This document shows, in pieces, positions 1 through 8,172 of a stretch of 64,000 nt of DNA (positions within the stretch are counted from its first letter, which is position 1; each line of letters opens with the position of its first letter). Source of the DNA: Dysgonomonas gadei ATCC BAA-286 (GTDB lineage: Bacteria > Bacteroidota > Bacteroidia > Bacteroidales > Dysgonomonadaceae). Both the position numbers and the translations under genes were made by a program. Where the stretch lies: contig NZ_GL891980.1 of NCBI RefSeq assembly GCF_000213555.1, positions 248,001-312,000 on the forward strand. Direction: 5' to 3'. The notes beneath the pieces are model-generated. The model made no database searches. It saw only the letters and a list, made by a program, of their open reading frames with translations, and was not told the origin of the DNA.

Positions 1-225
1 ATTAACAGCCAATACCAGCTTTTTATCTTTACTATACAAGGGTTGCTTCCCCGAATCAACACCCACAATGGAAAGCCTTTCATGAGCAAGGATAGATTTA
101 CTGCCACAATATACCCCCGACCAATCGGGACCACGATGACGAATCTTCTTTGCCATGCGAAGCACCTGGCCACGAAGGACATCTATATTTTGGGTTAAAT
201 CAAATACACCTACAAATCCACACAT
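1..225 (-). CDS. asnB: Asparagine synthase (glutamine-hydrolysing), N-terminal part only
   Basis: The reverse strand encodes 75 residues from an ATG at 225 and runs off the window start, so only the glutaminase part is seen. It begins Met-Cys-Gly-Phe-Val-Gly, where Cys2 becomes the N-terminal nucleophile of class II glutamine amidotransferases. It continues with the RHRGPDWSG motif (around residues 29-37) and a HERLSIVG stretch typical of AsnB. The enzyme would transfer glutamine amide nitrogen to aspartate with ATP in the cytoplasm. The synthetase domain lies outside the window, so other class II amidotransferases are not formally excluded, but the spacing of RGPD and HERLSI fits AsnB best. 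Confidence 0.88.
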   Translation of the reverse strand, partial: MCGFVGVFDLTQNIDVLRGQVLRMAKKIRHRGPDWSGVYCGSKSILAHERLSIVGVDSGKQPLYSKDKKLVLAVN

Positions 226-425
226 ATATTTATAATTATTTTTTTAGTTAGTTTTATACCTTGCCACAGTTCGGCAAATTTATATCATTTTATTCTTAAT
301 TCAAAATATAAAACATAAATATAACACATTTTGTTTATATTTTATTTCAAATTGTCAACACGCAATAAAAATATAACAAATTCGTTATAATCGTTCATAC
401 ACACCATTTAACTATGATAAATTCA

Positions 426-452
426 TTGAAGAAAAAAATATATATATCTTTG
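426..452 (+). promoter_or_regulatory. Bacteroidota-type promoter of the 485-1009 lipoprotein gene
   Basis: TATCTTTG at 445-452 matches the -7 consensus TAnnTTTG exactly, and a TTG at 426-428 sits about 17 bases upstream as a -33 element. The gene starts 33 bases downstream. Confidence 0.55.
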
Positions 453-484
453 CAGAAACATTTTACAAAACAAACCTTTGACAG

Positions 485-1009
485 ATGAATAAAAATAACA
501 TCTTCCCCACACTGCTTATCATCATCATCAGTATCTGTTTTTATTCATGCGGCGATGATTATGAACCAAAGCCTCCTGCATCGCTAGACGGTGAATGGCT
601 TAATGAGAAGCGTGTACTAAAATCCAATGACCCTACTGTGGATGAACGTGTAAACAGTATGTTTGTAAGAGACGCAGAATTACTGGAGATAAGAAGAGTT
701 TTCGATGTAGATGAAAACAACCCGACCATGGGGGCTATAACTACCCTGGCTGTAAATCCGCAAAACGGCACTTATGCAAGAAATAGAAAGAGTACATACA
801 CAACAAAGGGCGACAGTATATTTATCGTAGACGGTATACTAGGTTACATGTCGGGGACAAATATCATAACAGGCAAAAGGCTCACCACCATATCCAAAGT
901 TGACAAACAGGCAATCAAAGCCATTATAACCGAAATAGGCGGCGATATAAACATACCAATGCTGGACAATATAGAAGGTACCCTTACTATTATAGATAAT
1001 AAGGAATAA
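485..1009 (+). CDS. Hypothetical lipoprotein with lipocalin-like layout
   Basis: This 174-residue protein has a signal peptide of about 21 residues (Lys3, then a hydrophobic Leu/Ile run) ending at Cys22. It is followed by Gly-Asp-Asp, a pattern typical of Bacteroidota lipoproteins, some of which are surface-exposed. The mature part opens with a Pro-rich stretch and LDGEWLNEKR, resembling the first strand of small lipocalin-like lipoproteins (strand containing G-x-W). I do not recognise a named family. It has its own promoter and is followed by the rplU promoter, so it is probably monocistronic. The function is unknown. Confidence 0.75.
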   Translation: MNKNNIFPTLLIIIISICFYSCGDDYEPKPPASLDGEWLNEKRVLKSNDPTVDERVNSMFVRDAELLEIRRVFDVDENNPTMGAITTLAVNPQNGTYARNRKSTYTTKGDSIFIVDGILGYMSGTNIITGKRLTTISKVDKQAIKAIITEIGGDINIPMLDNIEGTLTIIDNKE

Positions 1010-1025
1010 TATCGTATAAAAAAAT

Positions 1026-1056
1026 TTGAATATTCCACAATATTTCATTACTTTTG
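1026..1056 (+). promoter_or_regulatory. Promoter of rplU-rpmA
   Basis: TACTTTTG at 1049-1056 fits TAnnTTTG, with a TTTG at 1025-1028 about 20 bases upstream. It leaves a leader of roughly 75 bases before rplU, long enough for ribosomal-protein autoregulation, but I could not assign a defined leader structure. Confidence 0.5.
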
Positions 1057-1137
1057 TCACCCGATTGCTAATAGGCTAACAAGAAACCTGTGTAAACCGG
1101 TTCGCCTCAGGCACATAACCTGTAAATATAAAAACAG

Positions 1138-1449
1138 ATGTACGTTATCGTAGACATTCAGGGGCAACAAATGAAGGTTGAAGTAGACCAAAAGTTGTTC
1201 GTTCACAGAATCAACGCAGAAAATGGCTCTAAAGTAGAGTTCGAAAAAGTATTATTAGTTGACAAAGATGGTGCTGTAACTGTAGGTGCTCCTACTGTAG
1301 AAGGCGCTAAAGTGGTAGTAGAAGTAATATCTCAGGCAAAAGGAGACAAAGTGCTTATATTCCACAAGAAAAGAAGAAAAGGATACCGTAAATTGAACGG
1401 TCACCGTCAACAATTTTCAGAAGTTGTAGTTAAAGAAATTATTGCTTAA
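1138..1449 (+). CDS. rplU: 50S ribosomal protein L21
   Basis: This 103-residue protein has the normal L21 length. It starts MYVIVDIQGQQMKVEVDQ and has the conserved Lys/Arg-rich C-terminal stretch KKRRKGYRKLNGHRQ that contacts 23S rRNA. It is an early-binding large-subunit protein. It lies 19 bases upstream of rpmA, the usual L21-L27 pair, and both share the promoter near 1050 and the terminator at 1759. Confidence 0.97.
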   Translation: MYVIVDIQGQQMKVEVDQKLFVHRINAENGSKVEFEKVLLVDKDGAVTVGAPTVEGAKVVVEVISQAKGDKVLIFHKKRRKGYRKLNGHRQQFSEVVVKEIIA

Positions 1450-1468
1450 TCAGTAAAAACAGAAGAAA

Positions 1469-1732
1469 ATGGCACACAAGAAAGGTGTAGGTAGTTCGAA
1501 AAACGGCCGTGAATCGGAAAGTAAACGATTAGGCGTTAAAGCATTCGGCGGAGAAATAGTTAAAGCCGGGAATATTATAGTTCGTCAGAGAGGTACAACA
1601 CATCACCCTGGTGAAAATGTAGGTATCGGAAAAGATCATACTTTGTTTGCATTGACAGACGGAGTAGTATCATTCCGCAAAAAGAAAAACGATAGATCTT
1701 ATGTTTCTGTTCTTCCTAAGGCAGAAGCTTAA
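1469..1732 (+). CDS. rpmA: 50S ribosomal protein L27
   Basis: This 87-residue protein begins MAHKKGVGSSKNGRESESKRLGVK and has the GNIIVRQRGTTHHPGENVGIGKDHTLFA core, both diagnostic of L27. The N-terminal tail reaches the peptidyl transferase centre in the mature ribosome. There is no cleavable Firmicutes-type N-terminal extension: the ATG directly precedes Ala-His-Lys-Lys. It is cotranscribed with rplU. Confidence 0.97.
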   Translation: MAHKKGVGSSKNGRESESKRLGVKAFGGEIVKAGNIIVRQRGTTHHPGENVGIGKDHTLFALTDGVVSFRKKKNDRSYVSVLPKAEA

Positions 1733-1758
1733 AATATAGTTTAAACGGTATAAAGAGA

Positions 1759-1787
1759 GCAGATTGATTATTCAGTCTGCTTTTTTT
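1759..1787 (+). terminator. Rho-independent terminator of rplU-rpmA
   Basis: A 9-bp stem with one G-U pair (GCAGATTGA / TCAGTCTGC) and a four-base loop is followed by seven T residues. It lies 27 bases after the rpmA stop. Confidence 0.85.
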
Positions 1788-1878
1788 ATTTTGAATATTC
1801 TGCACAAACACAAAAGAATTAGCATGCTCCTACTCATAAGTAAGTAGTTTTGCCTATAAATTTCATTATTTTTCGGTA

Positions 1879-1909
1879 TTGCCCCACTCCGATATATCCT
1901 GTTTCTTTG
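1879..1909 (+). promoter_or_regulatory. Possible promoter of the flavodoxin operon
   Basis: TTTCTTTG at 1902-1909 deviates from TAnnTTTG at one position; a TTG lies at 1879-1881. The flavodoxin ATG is 29 bases further. Confidence 0.35.
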
Positions 1910-1937
1910 CATTACTAAATTATAATTCATTTACAAT

Positions 1938-2438
1938 ATGTCTAAGATTGGAATATATTACGGCTCTACAACCGGAAACACACAAGATGTTGCAGAAGAA
2001 ATTGCAAAAAAGCTAAATGTAGATAAAGCTGATTTACACGACGTATCTAAAGCTGATACGAACTATGCGGCTTATGACGTTCTTTTGTTCGGATCACCTA
2101 CATTAGGTCTTGGAGATTTGCAAGACGACTGGGAATATTATATCGACAAGGTGAAAGCCGCTGACCTGAGTGGTAAGAAAGTCGCTCTTTTTGGTTGCGG
2201 TGATTCCTCATCATACAGCGATACATTCGGAGATGCAGTAGGTAAAATATATGATGCAATAAAAGGCAAAGGCTGTGAGTTTATCGGTCAGGTAAGTACG
2301 GAAGGTTACACATACGACAGTTCGGAAGCTGTAGTAGACGGCCAGTTTGTAGGCCTGTTAATAGACAATGATAACGAATCGAGCCTGACAGACCAACGTA
2401 TTGCGCTCTGGACTGAAGATTTGAAAAAGGTAATTTAA
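1938..2438 (+). CDS. fldA: Flavodoxin
   Basis: This 166-residue protein fits long-chain flavodoxins. The FMN phosphate-binding loop GSTTGNT is at residues 9-15. The DLQDDWE and FGCGDSSSYSDTFGDAVG segments correspond to the flavin-stacking loops. It is a soluble one/two-electron carrier that can replace ferredoxin under iron limitation. With a pyruvate:ferredoxin oxidoreductase (14752-18321) and a second 2-oxoacid oxidoreductase (5986-8727) in the same window, it is a plausible acceptor for their electrons (inference). DUF2023 follows 15 bases downstream, a pairing seen in other Bacteroidota. Confidence 0.95.
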   Translation: MSKIGIYYGSTTGNTQDVAEEIAKKLNVDKADLHDVSKADTNYAAYDVLLFGSPTLGLGDLQDDWEYYIDKVKAADLSGKKVALFGCGDSSSYSDTFGDAVGKIYDAIKGKGCEFIGQVSTEGYTYDSSEAVVDGQFVGLLIDNDNESSLTDQRIALWTEDLKKVI

Positions 2439-2453
2439 TAAACCAACCGATTT

Positions 2454-2801
2454 ATGCGTGTTTTCTACCATCTCATTTACGAATACAAGAAAGGTGTCCG
2501 CGACCTGATGCTATGCACCCTGACCGCAGATACAGAAGAAAAAGTAATCTGGAAATTGGAGAAAAACGGAATCAGTTACAAAATACAACGATTAAAAAAT
2601 GGCAATATAAATGTGTTCTTCGGAAAAGATGAATGCCTGAATGTGGCAAACAGGATTTGTGGCGACAAGCCGTTGAACCTGCTGACTCCCGAAGAAGACT
2701 TTATACTTGGCATATTACTCGGATACAGTATCAGTGAACAATGCAACCGATACTGTAAAAAGCAAAAAGAAAAGGAAAAGAACATACTTTGTTTAGCATA
2801 A
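2454..2801 (+). CDS. DUF2023 family protein, flavodoxin partner
   Basis: This small soluble protein of 115 residues starts MRVFYHLIYEYKKGVRDLMLCTL. The sequence and position directly after flavodoxin match the DUF2023 family, whose members are usually found next to fldA in Bacteroidota. It has no signal peptide or membrane segment. It carries five Cys but no clear iron-sulfur motif, and the C-terminus is Lys/Glu-rich. The molecular function is not established; a role in flavodoxin maturation or regulation is only suggested by gene order. Confidence 0.8.
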   Translation: MRVFYHLIYEYKKGVRDLMLCTLTADTEEKVIWKLEKNGISYKIQRLKNGNINVFFGKDECLNVANRICGDKPLNLLTPEEDFILGILLGYSISEQCNRYCKKQKEKEKNILCLA

Positions 2802-2836
2802 CTTTTCTATTGATAGTTTTTTTAGTTGATCTTAGG

Positions 2837-2870
2837 TTCCCGCAGACGAGATGTCAGCGGGAATTTTTTT
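2837..2870 (+). terminator. Terminator of fldA-DUF2023
   Basis: A perfect 7-bp stem TTCCCGC / GCGGGAA encloses a 13-base loop and is followed by seven T residues. Confidence 0.85.
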
Positions 2871-2889
2871 ATATTATTTCTAATCTTTT

Positions 2890-3451
2890 ATCTATAGGTA
2901 GGAGCTACTAGCCTTTAGCTTATAGCTGTTAGTTCTTTGAAATATTGATGGCCCCCTAGGACTTACAATGAGGCTAAAAAGAATAAGTATAAAAAGTGTA
3001 ACCTTTGTTACCTTTTCAAAGTAGTAAGTATTGAGTAATAAGTATAAAGGGCTTCTAACTGTTAACTGATGACTGATGACTGCTAACTGTTAACTGAAAA
3101 TAGTGTTACCTTTGTTACTTTTTTAAATTGGAAAGGTAACAATGAAAAACATTGCAAAAGTGTCAACTTTGTCAGGTTTTTGAAAAAGTAACAAAAACAC
3201 AATTCTTAATTATTCATTCTTAATTTTTAATTGTTTCCGTTACTTTTGTTACTTTTTAACTATATATAGTTAATGGATACAAAATACGCAAGATAAAAAT
3301 AATGGAAAAGCTGTCAGATGTGTCAGGTTTTAACTGAATATAGTTAATAAATACAAACAGGGCAATGGGTTAGACTTTGTGTCTTCGCATCTTTGCGAGA
3401 GAATTATTGTTGACTGTTTCCTGTAAAAAGTGTCAACTTTGTCAACTTTTA
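2890..3451 (+). repeat. AT-rich intergenic repeat region, copy A (paired-decamer family)
   Basis: No gene lies between 2802 and 3483. This stretch is built from recurrent short motifs. Six paired-decamer copies of the form GTnAC/G-nnTTTGTnAnnTTTT lie at 2996-3016, 3103-3124, 3160-3181, 3237-3258, 3311-3331 and 3430-3451. A perfect 18-bp palindrome (TTAACTATATATAGTTAA, 3256-3273) follows the fourth copy, and a near-palindrome follows the fifth at about 3329-3346. A block at about 2915-2940 reads TTAGCTTATAGCTG...TTCTTTGAAA. The same parts in similar order recur at 60560-61135. A TATTTTTG box at 3454-3461 may start pdxH transcription. Confidence 0.75.
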
Positions 3452-3483
3452 AGTATTTTTGATAATCAATAAATACCGATAAA

Positions 3484-4122
3484 ATGACTGATCTATTCAA
3501 TATACGCAGAGACTTTACCCTAAAAACACTGGAAGAAAAGGAAGTTACACCCGACCCTATTAACATGTTCGAACGCTGGTTTAATGAAGCTGTAGCTGCC
3601 GAAGCATTGGAACCTAACGCCATGAATCTGGCTACAGCGACCAGTGACGGCAAACCATCTTCCCGTATTGTTTTACTAAAGCAAATAAAACCGGAAGGCT
3701 TTGTATTCTTTACTAATTACGATAGTAAGAAGGCAATACAAATAGCTGAGAATAACCATTGCGCCCTCAACTTTGCATGGCATGAACTGGAAAGGCAGGT
3801 GAGGATTGAAGGTATTGTAGAAAAAATAGCGGAAGCTGATTCCGACTTATATTTCGAAGTGCGCCCTGCCAAGAGTAAATTGGGGGCATGGGCATCGCCT
3901 CAAAGCCGGGTAATACCTGACAGACAATATCTGGAGCAACTTATGGTTGACTTCGAAGCCCGTTTTGCAGGGAAAGAGATAAGCCGTCCCGAAAACTGGG
4001 GAGGATACATCGTTAAGCCAACTCTCATTGAATTCTGGCAGGGACGCAAAAGCCGCCTGCACGACCGGATACAATATACAAGGGTAGACGGGGACTGGAA
4101 GATCGAGCGTTTAGCTCCATAA
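3484..4122 (+). CDS. pdxH: Pyridoxamine 5'-phosphate oxidase
   Basis: This 212-residue protein has the length of bacterial PdxH. It oxidises pyridoxamine- or pyridoxine-5'-phosphate to pyridoxal phosphate with FMN and oxygen. RIVLLK (residues 61-66) and FFTNYDSKKA (75-84) form the FMN site. RQVRIEG and the C-terminal GRKSRLHDRIQY...WKIERLAP (about 187-212) are the PdxH_C dimerisation and substrate signature. It is flanked by unrelated genes and by the repeat region upstream. An oxygen-using enzyme suggests that the host meets some oxygen. Confidence 0.96.
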   Translation: MTDLFNIRRDFTLKTLEEKEVTPDPINMFERWFNEAVAAEALEPNAMNLATATSDGKPSSRIVLLKQIKPEGFVFFTNYDSKKAIQIAENNHCALNFAWHELERQVRIEGIVEKIAEADSDLYFEVRPAKSKLGAWASPQSRVIPDRQYLEQLMVDFEARFAGKEISRPENWGGYIVKPTLIEFWQGRKSRLHDRIQYTRVDGDWKIERLAP

Positions 4123-4128
4123 AGCATA

Positions 4129-4161
4129 AAGGAGACAAATACAGAAATTATTTATCTCCTT
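4129..4161. terminator. Possible shared hairpin between convergent genes
   Basis: AAGGAGACAAAT and ATTTATCTCCTT can form a 12-bp stem with one mismatch between the convergent pdxH and DUF4349 genes. There is no clean T-tract on either strand, so this is a weak terminator call. Confidence 0.35.
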
Positions 4162-4171
4162 CATACTATAA

Positions 4172-5194
4172 TTATTTCTGCTTATTCCTTTTCCTTATCT
4201 TCAGAAAGATAAATACACCAATAGCAGAAACAATGATGAGTGGCCAGACATATACCAGCATAAGAAATATAGCGCTGATAATAGACCAACCGCCGGCCAA
4301 TGCATCTAACAATTTGGATCCAAAACCCGGGGTGTACTCCTTAACTGCGGTTTTGCGAAGTATCTTCTCAGAATACTCTATTCTGTCCTGATACATGCTT
4401 ATACTTATAGTGCTGTATGCAACCTGCTCATTAGTCATATATTCGGAGATCACTTTCCTGTCAGCATCTTCGAGGCTTGCATCCAAAGCATCTTCGGCAA
4501 CCATTACATCATCGAGTTTACGTCCGGTTGTACTGATCGCATTAGATATACGCTTTTGCCTCTTAGCCAGGCGAATCTGCGCTAATTGATCGGACATCAG
4601 CTTAACAGTAACGTCCTGTGCATCTACCGTGCGGTAATCTACTAAAACAGCCAAAGGAGCTATCTGACGCAATACCGAATCGAGCAATAATGCAGGAACT
4701 TTCAATTCGATGGTCGCAATAAGATTACACGAATAGTTGACTATTGAGGAATCCTTTGAAATATCAACAGTCTCCGAATATAAGTTCTCGTTATTAATGG
4801 CAGATTTAATAATAAAGCCTCTGTTTTTTAGTGCTATATCCTCTATCTTCTGCGTAGCAGAAACAACCTCTCTCACTTTGAATTTTGTAGAGGCAGTACG
4901 AATAAATTTATGTACACCATCATCGTAGGTGGCAACGGCAGCAGAAGAGGTAATAAAGTTAGGAACAATCTGTGGCGGAGTGAATTTGAGTGTAGTAGCA
5001 GGAGCTTTCTCTTTCTTTACCACTTCATATGCTTCGTCGAGAGCTTGATCTGCACTGCTTTTTTCATCTTCTACAGCAGTCATTGACATCTCATAAGATT
5101 GTTCAGACAGATTACTCTTATTACTGTTGCCACAGGACAACATGCCAGAAAATCCTATGATAGCTATTATAAAAAGATTAGTTATGTTTTTCAT
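4172..5194 (-). CDS. DUF4349 domain lipoprotein with C-terminal membrane anchor
   Basis: This 340-residue protein starts with a lipoprotein signal ending at Cys21 (GMLSC-GNSN). The long central region contains RTASTKFKVREVVSATQKIEDIALKNRGFI and ISEYMTNEQVAYSTISISMYQD, matching the DUF4349 layout of extracytoplasmic alpha/beta and coiled-coil segments. A C-terminal membrane helix (about residues 300-330) is followed by a basic tail KIRKRNKQK. The domain is common in Bacteroidota and Firmicutes and its role is undefined. The protein would be attached to the envelope through both ends or would use only one anchor. It is a single gene, convergent with pdxH. Confidence 0.82.
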   Translation of the reverse strand: MKNITNLFIIAIIGFSGMLSCGNSNKSNLSEQSYEMSMTAVEDEKSSADQALDEAYEVVKKEKAPATTLKFTPPQIVPNFITSSAAVATYDDGVHKFIRTASTKFKVREVVSATQKIEDIALKNRGFIIKSAINNENLYSETVDISKDSSIVNYSCNLIATIELKVPALLLDSVLRQIAPLAVLVDYRTVDAQDVTVKLMSDQLAQIRLAKRQKRISNAISTTGRKLDDVMVAEDALDASLEDADRKVISEYMTNEQVAYSTISISMYQDRIEYSEKILRKTAVKEYTPGFGSKLLDALAGGWSIISAIFLMLVYVWPLIIVSAIGVFIFLKIRKRNKQK

Positions 5195-5300
5195 GATATA
5201 AATGTTTAAATTCGTGTTTTAGTTAATAGATGACTATAAATGGTTAATTCCATAAACATCTTGATAAATTATTTGTTTTAAACAGCGAAAAAAGTAAGGT

Positions 5301-5798
5301 ATGCCAGCTATGAAAATAGAGAAAACAAACGCGGTTAGATTACTGGACAAAGAAAAAATAGAGTATAAACTTATTCCCTATGAAGTCGACGAATCAGACC
5401 TAAGTGCCATACATGTTGCCGAACAACTGAACGAGCCTGTAGAACAACTATTCAAAACACTGGTATTGAAAGGGGATAAATCGGGTTATTTTGTCTGCAT
5501 TATTCCGGGAAACGGAGAACTGGACTTGAAAATAGCGGCTAAGGTATCCGGCAACAAGAGCTGTGACATGATACCGATGAAAGATTTGCTGAATGTCACA
5601 GGTTATATCAGAGGAGCCTGCTCTCCCATAGGAATGAAAAAGAAATTTCCGACATATATAGATATTTCATGCAAAGAGTATAACTTTATCTATGTAAGCG
5701 CAGGAAAAAGAGGTCTGCAGATTCAGATAAGGCCGGACGATTTAATCCAAGTAGTTGACATAAAGACAGAAAAAATAGCGGAATGCAATATTGCATAG
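5301..5798 (+). CDS. ybaK: Cys-tRNA(Pro)/Cys-tRNA(Cys) deacylase, YbaK/EbsC type
   Basis: This 165-residue protein of the YbaK/aminoacyl-tRNA deacylase fold hydrolyses mischarged Cys-tRNA(Pro) in trans. The family pattern is visible: an N-terminal helix (TNAVRLLDKEKIEYKLIPYE), the QLFKTLVLKGDKSGYFVCIIPGNGELDLKIAAK strand region with a conserved catalytic-site Lys, and GACSPIGMKKKFPTYID with the GxxSPxG motif. An ATG three codons further in (Met4) is an equally possible start. It stands alone, diverging from the DUF4349 gene. Confidence 0.92.
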   Translation: MPAMKIEKTNAVRLLDKEKIEYKLIPYEVDESDLSAIHVAEQLNEPVEQLFKTLVLKGDKSGYFVCIIPGNGELDLKIAAKVSGNKSCDMIPMKDLLNVTGYIRGACSPIGMKKKFPTYIDISCKEYNFIYVSAGKRGLQIQIRPDDLIQVVDIKTEKIAECNIA

Positions 5799-5915
5799 AC
5801 AACCAACTGAAATTCAAGCACTCATATTCTCCTAAAAAATAATAATATGTTTAGAGACATGATTTTTTTTAACATCTTTATTATCCAAAAAGAGGAATAT
5901 AAAAATAAATACGCA

Positions 5916-5923
5916 TACCTTTG
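5916..5923 (+). promoter_or_regulatory. -7 box upstream of the 2-oxoacid oxidoreductase operon
   Basis: TACCTTTG matches TAnnTTTG exactly. A short inverted repeat (GCTAGG ... CCTAGC, about 5925-5951) follows in the presumed leader. No convincing -33 TTG is seen. Confidence 0.45.
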
Positions 5924-5985
5924 TGCTAGGATCTTATGAAAATTCCCTAGCGGAAAAGTAATGCTAAAATAATTATTATAAGGAA

Positions 5986-6216
5986 ATGGCCAAAATCAAA
6001 GGAACAGTCGTAGTTAATGAAGAACGCTGCAAAGGCTGTAATCTATGTGTAGTTTCATGCCCTTGCGATGTTTTGGAGCTTCAGCCCCGAAATGTAAATC
6101 AGAAAGGATACCACTACGTTTTCATGAAAAATCCCGAAGCTTGTATCGGTTGTGCCAATTGTGGTTATGTATGTCCTGACGGATGTCTCACTATTTACAA
6201 GAAAAAATTTGAGTAG
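5986..6216 (+). CDS. korD: 2-oxoacid:ferredoxin oxidoreductase, ferredoxin-like delta subunit
   Basis: This 76-residue two-cluster ferredoxin has the motifs CKGCNLCVVSCPCDV and CIGCANCGYVCPDGC, each CxxCxxCxxxC for a 4Fe-4S cluster. It is the electron-output subunit of the four-subunit oxidoreductase encoded by this and the three following genes (5986-8727). The order ferredoxin, alpha, beta, gamma is common in Bacteroidales, where the complex is annotated as Kor or Vor. The sequence alone does not settle whether the substrate is 2-oxoglutarate or branched-chain 2-oxoacids. Confidence 0.9.
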   Translation: MAKIKGTVVVNEERCKGCNLCVVSCPCDVLELQPRNVNQKGYHYVFMKNPEACIGCANCGYVCPDGCLTIYKKKFE

Positions 6217-6288
6217 TATAACGAATTACCGGTCTGTGCCTGTCGGCCCGACTATCCGTGATTCGTTTTTTTAATCAATCAAAAGCTT

Positions 6289-7371
6289 ATGTCAGAAGAA
6301 ATATTTTTAATGAAAGGCAACGAAGCCATAGCTCATGCTGCAATCAGATACGGTGCTGATGGCTACTTCGGATACCCAATAACTCCTCAATCGGAAATAA
6401 TGGAAACATTAATGGCCGAGGCTCCCTGGAAAACGACAGGAATGGTTGTACTTCAGGCTGAGAGTGAAACTGCATCTATCAATATGGTATACGGTGGCGC
6501 AGGCTGCGGAAAAGCAGTTATGACCTCGTCATCCAGCCCCGGAATGAGCCTTATGCTCGAAGGGGTGTCATATATCGCCGCAGGCGAACTGCCTTGCTTA
6601 CTGGTAAATGTAATGCGTGGAGGTCCCGGATTAGGTACCATACAGCCATCGCAGGCCGATTACTTTCAGGCTGTAAAAGGAGGAGGCCACGGAGATTATA
6701 AATTAATTACACTTGCTCCCAGCTCTGTGCAGGAAATGGCAGATTTTGTCACTTTGGGATTCGATCTCGCTTTTAAATATCAAACTCCGGCAATGATACT
6801 TACCGATGGAGTTATCGGTCAGATGATGGAAAAAGTCAAACTTCCTGCATACACACGCAGAAGAACAGATGCCGAAATCAGAGAACAATGTCCATGGGCA
6901 ACATTGGGCAGGCTACCGGGAAAGAAGCCTACGATAATAACCACTCTCGAACTGGATTCGAATAAAATGGAGGTAAACAATCTCCGTCTTCAGGCAAAGT
7001 ACAGGAAAATTGAAAAAGAACTATGCCTGCATCAGGAAATCAATTGTGAAGATGCCGACTACATATTGGTAGCATTCGGTTCTGCAGCACGTATATGCCA
7101 AAAAGCAATGGATCTGGCACGTGCACAAGGGATAAAAGTAGGACTTATCCGCCCTATCACGCTTTGGCCGTTCCCTTCAAAAGAAATAGACAAATATGCA
7201 TCCAAAATAAAAGGAATACTTACAGTAGAGATGAATGCCGGCCAAATGGTAGAAGACGTTCGTCTGGCTGTAAGCGGAAAAGTAAAAGTAGAACATTATG
7301 GTCGTCTGGGAGGTATTGTACCTACTCCAAGCGAAGTGGTAGATGCTCTGCAACGTAAGTTTGACTGCTAA
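6289..7371 (+). CDS. korA: 2-oxoacid:ferredoxin oxidoreductase, alpha subunit
   Basis: This 360-residue subunit contains the pyrimidine-binding domain of the thiamine diphosphate enzyme. FGYPITPQSEIME (around residues 23-35) and the QAESETASINMVYGGAGCGKAVMTSSSSPGMSLM segment are conserved in KorA/VorB. A C-terminal transketolase-C-like domain contains GLIRPITLWPFPSKEI. It lacks an N-terminal gamma-domain fusion, since gamma is encoded separately at 8173. It follows the ferredoxin gene by 72 bases and precedes beta by 32 bases. The complex oxidatively decarboxylates a 2-oxoacid to acyl-CoA with reduced ferredoxin, or runs in reverse. Confidence 0.93.
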   Translation: MSEEIFLMKGNEAIAHAAIRYGADGYFGYPITPQSEIMETLMAEAPWKTTGMVVLQAESETASINMVYGGAGCGKAVMTSSSSPGMSLMLEGVSYIAAGELPCLLVNVMRGGPGLGTIQPSQADYFQAVKGGGHGDYKLITLAPSSVQEMADFVTLGFDLAFKYQTPAMILTDGVIGQMMEKVKLPAYTRRRTDAEIREQCPWATLGRLPGKKPTIITTLELDSNKMEVNNLRLQAKYRKIEKELCLHQEINCEDADYILVAFGSAARICQKAMDLARAQGIKVGLIRPITLWPFPSKEIDKYASKIKGILTVEMNAGQMVEDVRLAVSGKVKVEHYGRLGGIVPTPSEVVDALQRKFDC

Positions 7372-7403
7372 AAACAGTATTTTCAAATTCAAATTTTAAG
7401 ATT

Positions 7404-8162
7404 ATGAGTACAAATATTATAGATCCGGCTAATCTCGTATATGCAAAACCTGCATTGATGAACGATGTCGAGATGCATTATTGCCCCGGCTGCTCACACG
7501 GGGTTGTACATAAATTAATTGCCGAAGTGGTGGAAGAAATGGGAATCATGGACAAAACCATCGCTATTGCACCTGTAGGTTGTGCCGTTTTCGCATACAA
7601 CTATCTGGATGTAGACTGGCAAGAGGCAGCTCACGGACGTGCTCCGGCAGTAGCTACGGCCGTCAAACGTCTTAATCCCGAAAAAATGGTATTCACTTAT
7701 CAGGGTGACGGAGACCTTGCAGCCATCGGTACAGCAGAAACAATACATGCTGCGAACAGAGGAGAAAATATTGCTATTATATTTATTAATAATGGTATAT
7801 ATGGCATGACCGGAGGACAGATGGCGCCGACTACCCTTCTGGATATGAAAACTGCCACAACGCCCAACGGACGTGATGTGTATGAAAATGGTTACCCTCT
7901 CAAGATAACCGATTTGCTGGCACAATTACCGGGTGTATGCCTTGCGACTCGTCAGAGTGTGCATACAGCAGCAACCGTAAAAAAGGCAAAGCGCATGATT
8001 CGCAAAGCGTTTGAAAACTCTATGGAGAATAAAGGGACATCCATCGTTGAGATAGTATCAACTTGTAGTTCCGGCTGGAAAATGACGCCACAGGCATCAA
8101 ATGACTGGATGGTAGAAAATATGTTCCCTGTTTATCCAATGGGCGACTTAAAAAATATCTAA
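7404..8162 (+). CDS. korB: 2-oxoacid:ferredoxin oxidoreductase, beta subunit (TPP-binding)
   Basis: This 252-residue subunit carries CPGCSHG near the N-terminus (a cluster-ligand and active-site region). It also has the TPP diphosphate motif GDGDLAAIGTAETIHAANRGENIAIIFINNGIYGMTGGQ (GDGD ... NN), which binds Mg2+ and thiamine diphosphate. SCSSGWKMTP near the C-terminus is typical of KorB. The ATG is well placed and the gamma gene begins 10 bases after the stop, which indicates translational coupling. Confidence 0.94.
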   Translation: MSTNIIDPANLVYAKPALMNDVEMHYCPGCSHGVVHKLIAEVVEEMGIMDKTIAIAPVGCAVFAYNYLDVDWQEAAHGRAPAVATAVKRLNPEKMVFTYQGDGDLAAIGTAETIHAANRGENIAIIFINNGIYGMTGGQMAPTTLLDMKTATTPNGRDVYENGYPLKITDLLAQLPGVCLATRQSVHTAATVKKAKRMIRKAFENSMENKGTSIVEIVSTCSSGWKMTPQASNDWMVENMFPVYPMGDLKNI

Positions 8163-8172
8163 AAGAGAAGGT

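Noticed and set aside
1060..1137. Possible ribosomal-protein leader structure before rplU
   Set aside because: Short complementary segments exist, but none gives a convincing stable fold or terminator.
2996..3451. Regularly repeated short units that could suggest a CRISPR array
   Set aside because: Repeats are about 21 bases with varying sequence and irregular spacing (20-110 bases), and no cas gene is nearby.
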